A stretch of 14,689 nt of DNA from the NCBI GenBank assembly GCA_000997475.1, contig LCEC01000011.1:1-14689 (forward strand), written 5' to 3'. Positions 6,517 to 13,654 of this stretch are shown here, in pieces (the stretch's first letter is position 1; each line of letters begins with the position of its first letter). The stretch comes from Parcubacteria group bacterium GW2011_GWB1_42_6. GTDB taxonomy: Bacteria > Patescibacteriota > Minisyncoccia > Portnoybacterales > GWB1-42-6. Below the pieces are notes generated by a model. That model saw only the letters and a program-made list of their open reading frames with translations. It was not told the origin of the DNA and ran no database searches. Made by a program: the position numbers and the translations under genes.

Positions 6517-7755
6517 ATGAGGCAATCTCAACTGGCCAATAAAATTTTGCGGGAAGCGCCCAAGGATGAACAAAGCCCGAGCGCGATTTTGCTCACCCGC
6601 GCGGGATACGTGGAAAAACTTTCGGCCGGCATCTATAATTTCTTGCCGCTGGGCTTTTCGGTTTTGAAAAAAATCGAACGCGTGATCCGCGAAGAAATGA
6701 TGGCCTTGGGCGGGCAAGAAATTTTGATGGCCGCGCTCACTCCAAAAGAAAACTGGCAAAAAACCAATCGCTGGGAAACTTTTGACGCGCTTTATAAACT
6801 CAAAGGTTTTGACGAGAAAGATTACGCCTTGGCCGCCACCCACGAAGAAATCATCGTCCCTTTGGCGCAAAAATTGATTCTTTCGTATAAAGATCTCCCT
6901 CTCTATCTTTTCCAAATCCAAACCAAATTCCGAAACGAAACTCGCGCCAAATCGGGAGTTTTGCGCACGCGGGAATTCATTATGAAAGATCTTTATTCTT
7001 TCCACACAAACCAAGAACAGCTTGATGATTTTTACGAACAAGCCAAAACCGCCTATTTCCGAATTTTCGAAAGATTGGGGATCGCCAAACAAACTCATTT
7101 GACTTTCGCCTCGGGCGGAACCTTTGCCAAATATTCGCACGAGTTTCAAACCGTCACCGATAGCGGCGAAGATGTGATCCATATCTGCTCCAAATGCGGC
7201 GTGGCAATAAACGACGAAATTAAAAATGAAATGCCCAAATGCCCGCAATGCGGCGCCGAAGATTTTGAAACAAAAAAAGCGGTTGAAACGGGCAACATCT
7301 TCAAACTCGGGACAAAATATTCGGAGCCATTCGACTTAAAATTCAAAGACCAAGACGGAAAAGATAAACTTGTCATTTTGGGCTGCTATGGTTTGGGACT
7401 AGCCAGAATCATGGGCGCGATCGTTGAAGTCTGCCGCGATGAAAAAGGAATTATTTGGCCCGAAGCCGCGGCGCCGTTCAGAATCCATTTGATCAATCTC
7501 ACCAAAACCGACGAAGATTCGGCCAGAACTCTTGAAATATACGACAGACTTCGCAAAACCGGCCTTGAAATTTTGTTTGACGATCGCGATATTTCCGCCG
7601 GCGAGAAATTCGCCGAATCTGATTTATTGGGAATTCCTTTTCGCATCGTGATTTCCGAAAAAACTTTAGCCAAGGAATCCGTTGAAATCAAAAAAAGAAG
7701 CGAAAAAGATTCGGCCTTGGTTGAAATTTCGCAAATATTCGGTTTGCTCAAATAA
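6517..7755 (+). CDS. proS: Prolyl-tRNA synthetase, short form without the INS editing domain
   Basis: Class IIa synthetase that charges tRNA-Pro. 412 aa, against about 570 in E. coli-type ProRS. Motif 2 region FRNETRAKSGVLRTRE (138-153) and motif 3 GCYGLGLAR (289-297) are intact, and the C-terminal HGTP anticodon-binding domain spans about 320-412. The roughly 180-residue INS domain that deacylates Ala-tRNA-Pro normally lies between motifs 2 and 3. It is replaced here by a short segment with four cysteines, C224-x2-C227 and C242-x2-C245, which looks like a zinc ribbon. Cis-editing is therefore predicted to be absent. The start is set by the opening MRQSQLANKILREAP and the -10 box just upstream. 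No clear terminator follows; a palindrome begins 32 bases after the stop. Confidence 0.95.
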   Translation: MRQSQLANKILREAPKDEQSPSAILLTRAGYVEKLSAGIYNFLPLGFSVLKKIERVIREEMMALGGQEILMAALTPKENWQKTNRWETFDALYKLKGFDEKDYALAATHEEIIVPLAQKLILSYKDLPLYLFQIQTKFRNETRAKSGVLRTREFIMKDLYSFHTNQEQLDDFYEQAKTAYFRIFERLGIAKQTHLTFASGGTFAKYSHEFQTVTDSGEDVIHICSKCGVAINDEIKNEMPKCPQCGAEDFETKKAVETGNIFKLGTKYSEPFDLKFKDQDGKDKLVILGCYGLGLARIMGAIVEVCRDEKGIIWPEAAAPFRIHLINLTKTDEDSARTLEIYDRLRKTGLEILFDDRDISAGEKFAESDLLGIPFRIVISEKTLAKESVEIKKRSEKDSALVEISQIFGLLK

Positions 7756-7786
7756 AACCGCCGGAGCCACTTGCTTAAATAAAATC

Positions 7787-7832
7787 TCTTAAGTTGTTTA
7801 TCCACGCTATAGCGGGAATAATTAACTTAAGA
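7787..7832. repeat. Left palindrome of the PaaX/Cas2-like unit
   Basis: A 46-bp imperfect palindrome (19 of 23 pairs) centred on CGCTATAGCG (7805-7814), with outer arms TCTTAAGTT/AACTTAAGA. It shares the 17-mer TTATCCACGCTATAGCG (7798-7814) with the palindrome at 8424-8469. It ends 23 bases before the downstream ATG. Confidence 0.8.
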
Positions 7833-7855
7833 AATTATGCGGCTTTCTGTTAATT

Positions 7856-8401
7856 ATGAAGGATTTAGGATCGAAAAAAAGAAAAATTCTTTTTTTAATC
7901 TTGGGCGGAGCGACTATTCTCTTAAATCGCTCACCCGGAAAGCGTTTTGACATATTAAAAACCGTGGGCAAGGGCTGGCAAGAAATAAAGAAAGAAGAAA
8001 TAAAACGAAAAATATGGGAACTCTACCGATCCAAACTAATAAACGCGAAATTTGAAAAAGACGGGAATGTTTCGTTAACTCTGACGAAAGAAGGCAAAAC
8101 GAAGCTCTTAAAATACCAAATTGACAGCATGAAAATCAAAAATCAGAAATGGGACGGCAAATGGAGAATGGTTATATTCGACATTCCCGAAGAGCAAAAG
8201 AAGGAGCGCGATGCTTTCAGGTTTAGGCTCAAAAGATTGGGATTTCACGAACTCCAAAAAAGCGTTTTTGTGCATCCGCTCGACTGTCAAGAAGAAATAG
8301 AATTCTTCACGGAATTTTATAACATAGTAAAAAATGTCAGATTCGGCATTCTGGAGAAAATTGACAACGAAATCCATTTGAAAACCATTTTTGATCTTTG
8401 A
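7856..8401 (+). CDS. PaaX-like winged-helix protein with Cas2-like C-terminal domain
   Basis: 181 aa. The N-terminal part (about 1-90) is basic, with the pattern of a winged helix (SKKRKILFLILGG, then a recognition-helix region ending LTLTKEGK). The C-terminal part (about 103-181) has the Cas2/PaaX-C pattern: strand WRMVIFDIPEE with D109, then a helix of the form RDAFRFRLKRLGFHELQKSVFVHP. Such proteins are often annotated as Cas2 or PaaX in CPR genomes. No CRISPR array or other cas gene is in this window, so a CRISPR role is not supported. A DNA-binding regulator or nuclease is more likely. The ATG has no clear Shine-Dalgarno. The gene sits almost exactly midway between two related palindromes. 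Confidence 0.8.
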   Translation: MKDLGSKKRKILFLILGGATILLNRSPGKRFDILKTVGKGWQEIKKEEIKRKIWELYRSKLINAKFEKDGNVSLTLTKEGKTKLLKYQIDSMKIKNQKWDGKWRMVIFDIPEEQKKERDAFRFRLKRLGFHELQKSVFVHPLDCQEEIEFFTEFYNIVKNVRFGILEKIDNEIHLKTIFDL

Positions 8402-8423
8402 CTCCTCAATTTTTCTGATTGCC

Positions 8424-8469
8424 TCATAAATGCGTTATCCACGCTATAGCGTATATAAATTACTTATAA
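8424..8469. repeat. Right palindrome of the PaaX/Cas2-like unit
   Basis: A 46-bp imperfect palindrome (16 of 23 pairs) centred on CGCTATAGCG (8442-8451). It repeats the 17-mer TTATCCACGCTATAGCG (8435-8451) in the same orientation as the left copy. It begins 22 bases after the stop codon. The arms outside the 17-mer differ from the left copy but keep much of their self-complementarity. Confidence 0.8.
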
Positions 8470-8509
8470 AGCATCACTCTTTTTCAAATCTGTCCTGCCT
8501 CTGTTCCAT

Positions 8510-9076
8510 CTATTCCATCCCGCATTGCCCCAAAAATTTAAACGATCGGATTTTTCCTCCGGCCAAGTTTTGCAAATAATTGAGTTTTTGCATTTTGGTT
8601 TCTTTGCCCCGCATCGCGAGAGTGGGATGCCCTAAAAATTCCAAAAATTTATCCTCAAAAAGTCCGCGGATTTGGGACAGATTTTTTCCGGGCTCATCTA
8701 AAACTTCAAACGCGCGCAAAATCAGGCGCCAAACATTTTCATCCATTTCCGGACCGGCGATCAATTTATCAATAAGTTCGGAAAAATAAAAAGCGCAGCA
8801 AAGATTATTAAGATGATTATGCAAATAGGAAAACCCGTTTATCACTTCCACATCCGTCACAATATCAATCGTTCGGCTTTTGGCCAAAGAAAACCGGGCG
8901 TAGGTGAAATTTTGCAAAAAGCCCTTGAGCTTTGACTCTTTTTTTCTGGCTGAAATCGCTCGGACAAGAATCTTGCCGTAGCCCTTGGTGTAAATAGAAA
9001 TTAGCCGATCGAGTTCCCCCAGATCGGCTGTTCGAATAATTATTCCTTCGGTTTTATAGACAGGCAACTTATTCAT
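8510..9076 (-). CDS. recO: DNA repair protein RecO, short form
   Basis: RecO works with RecF/RecR to load RecA on SSB-coated gaps. 188 aa from the ATG at 9076, shorter than the usual 230-250. The N-terminal OB fold (about 1-80) is recognisable: YKTEGIIIRTADLGELDRLISIYTKGYGK is characteristic, followed by a basic KKES-K patch. The helical C-terminal domain (80-188) is present, but the extended tail and the four-cysteine zinc site of some RecO proteins are missing. A TTG four codons upstream is possible, but the ATG fits the family start better. Structured repeat copy B begins about 28 bases upstream. No terminator is visible downstream. Confidence 0.85.
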   Translation of the reverse strand: MNKLPVYKTEGIIIRTADLGELDRLISIYTKGYGKILVRAISARKKESKLKGFLQNFTYARFSLAKSRTIDIVTDVEVINGFSYLHNHLNNLCCAFYFSELIDKLIAGPEMDENVWRLILRAFEVLDEPGKNLSQIRGLFEDKFLEFLGHPTLAMRGKETKMQKLNYLQNLAGGKIRSFKFLGQCGME

Positions 9077-9104
9077 CAGAATAAACAAATTCTTTTACCA
9101 ATCT

Positions 9105-9300
9105 TTCTGCCAAGCCGCCCATACGAAAAATTTCATAATAAAATCGATATGAGCTTTGCGTTTAAAATTTCCGAAGGGAGGACCCCGCAGCTGCGGGGGA
9201 CGAGTTTACTGAGGAAATTTTAGCAAAGCGAATCCGATTTTATTGAAATTTTGAGTCGGGCGCGGTCTTTTGGCTACTTTTCTTCCGGAAGAAAAGTAGC
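9105..9300. repeat. Structured ~190-nt intergenic repeat, copy B
   Basis: Same architecture as 4217-4408. P1 is CGCCC (9116-9120) with GGGCG (9258-9262). P2 is 9128-9146 with 9235-9252. A helix GCTTTGC (9153-9159) with GCAAAGC (9223-9229) stacks on P3, TAAAATTTCC (9163-9172) with GGAAATTTTA (9213-9222). P4 is CCCCGCAGCTGCGGGG (9183-9198). P5 is GCTACTTTTCTT/AAGAAAAGTAGC with loop CCGG (9273-9300). Compared with copy A, P5 has three fully compensated pair changes, and P3 changes GTT/AAC to CC/GG. It lies between the UMP kinase stop and the recO start, in the same orientation relative to the flanking genes as copy A. Confidence 0.8.
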
Positions 9301-9302
9301 TC

Positions 9303-9323
9303 GATTCCCGCTGAAAGCGGGAA
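9303..9323. repeat. Short perfect hairpin after the UMP kinase gene
   Basis: ATTCCCGCT/AGCGGGAAT with a GAA loop. It lies between the UMP kinase stop (9331) and structured repeat copy B. There is no T-tract on the minus strand, so it could act as a transcript-end stabiliser or be another dispersed repeat. Confidence 0.6.
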
Positions 9324-9330
9324 TGAAATA

Positions 9331-10020
9331 TTATCCTATTTTTGTTCCTTTGAACTTGTCCCCGTTCAAATATTTCTCGAGATTTTTGAGATTTTTGCCG
9401 TTCAAAATCGCTACTTTCAAATTGCTCTCGTGGGCGAGTTTGGAAGCGATTGGATCGAATGGCGCGTTAAGCCCGGGTCTCCATTCGTTGCCTACGATGC
9501 GCCTAAAATCCGGCCAAGAAATTTTTTCGATCTTCTTGGCGTTTTTGAATTTTTTGGGATCCTTGTCGTAAACATAATCTATATTGGAAAGATTGGCAAC
9601 TTCATCCGCTCCCAAGTTTTTGGCCAGCATCACTGCGTCGTAATCCGTTGAAAAACCCGGTTTCCAGCCGGCCGCGACAAGCACGGATTCTTTGAAATCC
9701 GCAAGTCCTTCGGTATCCGTTGGATTTTCATTGACTTTGGGATGGGCGAGTTCGCCAAAAACGGTTTTTACCAAATAGCCGTTAAGCCGAGTGGCCTCAA
9801 TCCCCAACCAATCGTTTTCTTCGCCAGAAACCTTGGCGGCTTTGGCCGCGGCTTCCTGATAACGGCGGGCTGTTTTTCCTCCGCCAACGATCAAAACAAA
9901 TTTTTGCCCTTTGGCAATTTGTTTTTCAAGCAATGCTTTGAATTTTTTTAAAAACTGCCAATCGATTTGATCGGGAGCCACCAAAGACCCGCCAAACGAC
10001 AAAACAAATAGTTTTTTCAT
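9331..10020 (-). CDS. pyrH: UMP kinase, archaeal-type amino acid kinase family
   Basis: Phosphorylates UMP to UDP in pyrimidine nucleotide synthesis. 229 aa with the amino acid kinase fold: phosphate-binding SFGGSL (8-13), GGGKTARRYQ (46-55), LGIEATRLNGYLV (about 72-84), a substrate-site STDYDAVMLAKNLGADEVAN (about 123-142) and NIDYVYDKDP. The LGI-TRLN segment and overall length fit the archaeal UMP kinase branch better than bacterial PyrH. Such archaeal-like enzymes are known in CPR bacteria. The start ATG overlaps the ileS stop by one base (TAATG), so translation is probably coupled to ileS. A related amino acid kinase with another substrate is possible but less likely. Confidence 0.8.
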   Translation of the reverse strand: MKKLFVLSFGGSLVAPDQIDWQFLKKFKALLEKQIAKGQKFVLIVGGGKTARRYQEAAAKAAKVSGEENDWLGIEATRLNGYLVKTVFGELAHPKVNENPTDTEGLADFKESVLVAAGWKPGFSTDYDAVMLAKNLGADEVANLSNIDYVYDKDPKKFKNAKKIEKISWPDFRRIVGNEWRPGLNAPFDPIASKLAHESNLKVAILNGKNLKNLEKYLNGDKFKGTKIG

Positions 10021-12842
10021 TATTTTATGGCTATTTTTATTTTTTTATCATCCAGCGCCAAATCTTTAACCAAAGAATATTCTTCGTTTTTATCAAAAGA
10101 AAGGATCTCGCGGGCCATATTTTCTTTCTTAAGATAATCGGCCCATCGGGAAATAAAATCACCTTCATCGGCCGGCAAGCCGAAACTGATTTCAATCAAA
10201 TCGTCCTTAGTGAAACCCGCTTCTTTTCGCATATCCTGAATTTGGCGGACAATCTCGCGGATATTTCCTTCTTCTTTCAATTCCTTGGTGATGCGAGTAT
10301 CAAGTTTGACTTCTTCTTTGAGATTTTCATCGAAAGAAATTTCTTTCACGTTCACTTCTTCCTTGAGAATTTCAGCAAGTTCTTTTTCTTTTTTCAGAGC
10401 CGGGTTTTTTATTGTTAATTCTTTGAGCGGCTGGCGCACTTTTATACCCTTGGCGCTGCGCTCGGCCAAAGCCAAAGCCGTGATTTGGCGCGCCAAACTC
10501 ATCTTTTGCTCCAAATCTTCATTGATCGCGTCCTTGTCCGCGTTTGGATACTCGCATAAATGAACAGATTCAGGGAGCCTGGGTTTTCGAAGGCCCAAAT
10601 ATATCTCCTCGGAAAGAAAAGGAATAAAAGGCGCGGAAATTTTCGCCGAGTTCATAAGTATCAAATACAAAGTCTGGGCCGCTTCGTTTTTTTCGCGAGT
10701 CGTGCGCGGTTTTTGGAATCGGCGGCGGGAACGGCGCACATACCAATTGGAAAGATCGTCAATGAATTTCTCGAAGAGTCTTGCCGCCGAAACAAGGTCG
10801 TACGAATCCAAGCGCTCCGCCATTTTTTGCAACGTGGAATTTTGCAAAGAAATTATCCAGCGGTCCAAAATATTTTTTGGTTTGAAATTTTTCTTCGGCT
10901 TGAATCTTTTTTCCGAATAAGTTTTGAAAAAAACGAAAGTATTGAAAAAAGTTCCCAAAAAGCGGTTGTATTTGTCGCGGACGTCTTTCATATCAAACCG
11001 TTTGAATTCCCAAGCTTGGTTCACGGTGTAAAAATACCAACGTCCCGCGTCGGCGCCGAATTGATCAATTAATTCCGTTGGCGCGACCACATTGCCTTTG
11101 GATTTTGACATCTTCTGGCCATTCGCGTCTAAAATCAATCCCATGGAAATCACGTTTTTGTAAGGCGATTTTTTGCCAAGAGCCGTGGCAATCGCCAAAA
11201 GCGTATAAAACCAGCCGCGGGTTTGATCAATACCCTCGCAAATGAAATCGGCCGGAAAATATTCCTCGTTGTCTATTTTTTCCCGATTTTCAAAAGGATA
11301 ATGCCATTGGGCGTAAGGCATGGAACCGGAATCAAACCAGCAGTCCAAAACTTCCGGCGTTCTTTTCATTTTTCCGGCGCACTTGGAGCATTCAAACGTG
11401 ATTTTGTCGATAAACGGCCGATGGAGATCTTTTATGGTTTGGCCCAGCTCTCTGATACTGCCCGCCACTTTTATCTCCTGGCAATTTTCGCATTGCCAAA
11501 CAGGCATTGGAGTCCCCCAATATCTTTCGCGCGAAAGATTCCAGTCTTTAACGTCTTTCAACCATTCGCCGAACCGTCCGTGTTTGATATAATCGGGCAT
11601 CCAATTAATTTGTTCGTTGCCCGCCAAAAGATTGTTCTTGAGCTCCGACATCTTTATAAACCAAGAATTTTTGGCGTAGTAAATTAAAATGGAATCACAT
11701 CGCCAACAAAACGGATATTCGTGTTCGTAAACCTCTTCCTTGAAAAGCAGATCGCGTTTTTTCAAATCCGAAATTATGTCTTTATCCGCGTCTTTCACGA
11801 ACTTTCCGGCGAAAGCGCCGCTTTCTTCTTTCATTTTTCCTTCTTCGTCAACCGTCACCAAAACCGGCAAACCGTTGGCTTTGGCCGCTTCCATATCGTC
11901 CACGCCGAAAGCAGGCGCGATGTGAACGATTCCCGAACCGTCTTCAATGGAAACAAAATCAGCCGCGATCACCCGGTAAAGAGGCTTGTCGCTTTTCATC
12001 CTATAGAGCGGTTCGTATTCCCGGCCAATCAAAGTTCCGCCCAAAAATTCGGTTTCGATTTCATAAGATTCTTTTAAAACATTCAACCTTTCTTTGGCGA
12101 TAATAAAATGTTCATCGCCGGATTTTACTTTCACATAAGCGATATTTTCGCCAACGGCAATGGCGGTATTTCCCGGCAGGGTCCAAGGAGTGGTTGTCCA
12201 AACCAAAAAGAAAAGTCCCGGTTCCGCTTTCACGGGTAATTTAAAATAGATTGAGTTATCTTTAACGGTTTTATACCCCTGCGCCACTTCGTGCGAAGAA
12301 AGGGAAGTTCCGCAACGCGGGCAATAAGGGACAACTTTGTAATCTTTGTACAAAAGCCCCTTGCGCCAAAGTTCTTTAACGATCCACCAAAGCGATTCAA
12401 TGTATTCATTGGAGCAGGTGATATACGGATTTTTCAAATCCAGCCAATAACCGATTCTTTGCGAAAATTGCTCCCATTCTTTTTTATAGGTAAAAACGCT
12501 TTCTCGGCTGGCTTTGATGAATTTTTTGATTCCAATTTTTTCAATATCCTTTTTGGTTTTAATTCCCAATTTCTTTTCGGCCGCGATTTCCGTTGGCAGC
12601 CCGTGAGTGTCCCAGCCGGCTTTTCGGGGAACAAAAAAACCGCGCATCGTTTTATACCTGCCCACCGCGTCTTTAAAAGCTCGCGTTTCCATATGATGGA
12701 TTCCGGGCAGGCCGTTAGCAAAAGGCGGCCCTTCAAAAAGGATGAATTTCTCGTTGTTCCTGGTTTGCCTCAAACTTTTGTCAAAAATCTTCTTTTTGTG
12801 CCAAAACTTGAGGATTTTTTGCTCTATTTCGGGTAGATTCAT
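10020..12842 (-). CDS. ileS: Isoleucyl-tRNA synthetase (IleRS2-like) with swapped HIGH motif GIHH
   Basis: Class Ia synthetase that charges tRNA-Ile. 940 aa from the ATG at 12842, which has GAGG five bases upstream and opens MNLPEIEQKILKFWHKK. The signature HIGH motif reads GIHH (47-50, codons 12693-12704) within PPFANGLPGIHHMETR. KMSKS is intact (577-581). The CP1 editing domain has WTTTPWTLPGNTA (215-227) and GVDDMEAA (D315), so proofreading is probably retained. Cysteine pairs at 174/177, 379/382, 451/454 and 485/488 suggest zinc sites. The C-terminal anticodon-binding region follows KMSKS. A GXHH swap is known in IleRS2 enzymes with very high mupirocin resistance. The gene overlaps the downstream UMP kinase gene by one base. 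The open frame continues upstream into repeat DNA, which I exclude. Confidence 0.95.
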   Translation of the reverse strand: MNLPEIEQKILKFWHKKKIFDKSLRQTRNNEKFILFEGPPFANGLPGIHHMETRAFKDAVGRYKTMRGFFVPRKAGWDTHGLPTEIAAEKKLGIKTKKDIEKIGIKKFIKASRESVFTYKKEWEQFSQRIGYWLDLKNPYITCSNEYIESLWWIVKELWRKGLLYKDYKVVPYCPRCGTSLSSHEVAQGYKTVKDNSIYFKLPVKAEPGLFFLVWTTTPWTLPGNTAIAVGENIAYVKVKSGDEHFIIAKERLNVLKESYEIETEFLGGTLIGREYEPLYRMKSDKPLYRVIAADFVSIEDGSGIVHIAPAFGVDDMEAAKANGLPVLVTVDEEGKMKEESGAFAGKFVKDADKDIISDLKKRDLLFKEEVYEHEYPFCWRCDSILIYYAKNSWFIKMSELKNNLLAGNEQINWMPDYIKHGRFGEWLKDVKDWNLSRERYWGTPMPVWQCENCQEIKVAGSIRELGQTIKDLHRPFIDKITFECSKCAGKMKRTPEVLDCWFDSGSMPYAQWHYPFENREKIDNEEYFPADFICEGIDQTRGWFYTLLAIATALGKKSPYKNVISMGLILDANGQKMSKSKGNVVAPTELIDQFGADAGRWYFYTVNQAWEFKRFDMKDVRDKYNRFLGTFFNTFVFFKTYSEKRFKPKKNFKPKNILDRWIISLQNSTLQKMAERLDSYDLVSAARLFEKFIDDLSNWYVRRSRRRFQKPRTTREKNEAAQTLYLILMNSAKISAPFIPFLSEEIYLGLRKPRLPESVHLCEYPNADKDAINEDLEQKMSLARQITALALAERSAKGIKVRQPLKELTIKNPALKKEKELAEILKEEVNVKEISFDENLKEEVKLDTRITKELKEEGNIREIVRQIQDMRKEAGFTKDDLIEISFGLPADEGDFISRWADYLKKENMAREILSFDKNEEYSLVKDLALDDKKIKIAIK

Positions 12843-12851
12843 AATATCCTC

Positions 12852-12880
12852 ATTATATTGGAAAAGAGCTAAAAAGTCAA
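12852..12880 (-). promoter_or_regulatory. Promoter of ileS-pyrH
   Basis: On the minus strand -35 TTGACT (12875-12880), an exact 17-base spacer and a consensus -10 TATAAT (12852-12857). Only nine bases separate the -10 from the ATG, and the GAGG sits in that gap. Transcripts from this promoter would start within a few bases of the ATG and may not contain the Shine-Dalgarno. Confidence 0.75.
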
Positions 12881-12909
12881 AAGAAGAGGTGGTTTTAGGG
12901 GTACTCGGT

Positions 12910-13046
12910 GTCATTGCGAGGAGACCCGCAGCAACGGGGCGACGAAGCAATCCCGAATTAGAACCGCCGTCCTCGGGAGAAATGACTACGGCTGATATAT
13001 CACGGGATTGCTTCGTCGTCCTCAAAGTAGGACTCCTCGCAATGAC
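12910..13046. repeat. 137-bp inverted-repeat element, GTCATTGCGAGGAG family
   Basis: The left arm is GTCATTGCGAGGAG, a small hairpin (CCCG/CGGG), then CGACGAAGCAATCCCG (12940-12955). The right arm is the exact inverse: CGGGATTGCTTCGTCG (13003-13018), another hairpin (TCCT/AGGA), then CTCCTCGCAATGAC (13033-13046). The conserved 14-mer and 16-mer are perfect in both arms, while the hairpin between them differs completely. The centre holds GCCGT/ACGGC. Repeats with this sequence occur in many bacterial genomes and look like MITEs. It lies just upstream of the ileS promoter and carries no gene. Confidence 0.85.
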
Positions 13047-13050
13047 AAAA

Positions 13051-13085
13051 ATAAAAAGGCCGTTTCCCGTTTGGGGCGTGCCTTT
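13051..13085 (-). terminator. Intrinsic terminator of the 115-aa gene
   Basis: On the minus strand the stem AAAGGC/GCCTTT (13080-13085 with 13055-13060) has an inner GCCCC/GGG segment and is followed by TTTTTATTTTT. It begins 18 bases after the stop codon. Nearly the same sequence terminates the 13744-14448 gene. Confidence 0.85.
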
Positions 13086-13102
13086 GGCCTTGTTGTCTTA
13101 TC

Positions 13103-13450
13103 TCACAAGACCACTCTTTTTTTTCTTGGTAATTCATTGGTCTTACCAAAAATCCACTTTTTTATACGATCAATTCCTTCGTAGTACGGAAACCACACTG
13201 CTTCAAAATATTCTTTTAAGAATTCCTGGCTATGGTTACGGTCAGGATCAATTACTTTGATCATGACATTGGTTTCTCCAACTTCTTCACGAAGAGCTTC
13301 ACAGACAAAATCCACTTTGAATTCAATACGCTTGCCAGCGTACCAGTCGGAAAAAACCGATCCTTTTAAAGGAGGAAGGGGCCGATCTTTTGGCAAGATA
13401 AATTCTCTTGCTCCGGCATCCTCTAAAAAACTGCTAAAAATCATCCTCAT
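13103..13450 (-). CDS. Hypothetical protein, 115 aa
   Basis: I do not recognise this protein. It is soluble, with no signal peptide or membrane segment. It contains a proline-rich turn (PLPPLKG, about 24-30), a region likely to be beta strand (KRIEFKVDFVCEAL), and a basic C-terminal end (PRKKR). The start is supported by AAGGAG seven bases before the ATG. It has its own promoter about 55 bases upstream and its own terminator, so it is monocistronic, like the 118-aa gene at 6026-6382. It is flanked on both sides by repeats. Confidence 0.75.
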   Translation of the reverse strand: MRMIFSSFLEDAGAREFILPKDRPLPPLKGSVFSDWYAGKRIEFKVDFVCEALREEVGETNVMIKVIDPDRNHSQEFLKEYFEAVWFPYYEGIDRIKKWIFGKTNELPRKKRVVL

Positions 13451-13504
13451 ATCAAAACTCCTTCTTTGTTAATGAGCCAAATTTAGCGATTTTTAGTCCT
13501 AGCG

Positions 13505-13534
13505 AGTATAGCATAAATCCAAGACCAAAGTCAA
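13505..13534 (-). promoter_or_regulatory. Promoter of the 115-aa gene
   Basis: On the minus strand -35 TTGACT (13529-13534), 18-base spacer and -10 TATACT (13505-13510). It gives a leader of about 50 bases containing AAGGAG. The same -35 sequence is used at ileS. Confidence 0.65.
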
Positions 13535-13548
13535 TAGCTGGGTGCTTT

Positions 13549-13624
13549 TCCTCCCCTCCTTAGCCAAGGAAGGTGATTTCAGAATCAGTTACCCCGCCTC
13601 AATCCTCCCCTCGACGAGGGGAGG
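13549..13624. repeat. C-rich hairpin repeat of the CCTCCC family
   Basis: A first stem TCCTT/AAGGA with loop AGCC (13557-13570) follows CCTCCCC. A second stem CCTCCCCTC/GAGGGGAGG with loop GAC spans 13604-13624. The AATC/GATT and GGT/ACC segments between them are also complementary, so the whole stretch can fold. It is related to the hairpins at 766-797 and 5749-5838. Confidence 0.6.
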
Positions 13625-13654
13625 AGGCCGCTAAGCGAGTTTATTCTCATTCCA

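Noticed and set aside
6454..7248. 264-codon open frame on the - strand opposite proS
   Set aside because: It is antisense to clear ProRS class II motifs, and its Phe-rich composition is typical of a shadow frame.
7856..8401. Cas2-like protein as part of a CRISPR-Cas locus
   Set aside because: There is no repeat-spacer array and no other cas gene in the window. The winged-helix N-terminus fits PaaX-like proteins better.
7798..8451. TTATCCACG as DnaA boxes, suggesting an origin
   Set aside because: Only two near matches (8 of 9) exist, each locked inside the same palindrome around one gene. There is no box cluster and no dnaA/dnaN.
12843..13025. 61-residue N-terminal extension of IleRS
   Set aside because: The open frame runs through the ileS promoter and the GTCATTGCGAGGAG repeat. 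The ATG at 12842 has a Shine-Dalgarno and matches the family start.
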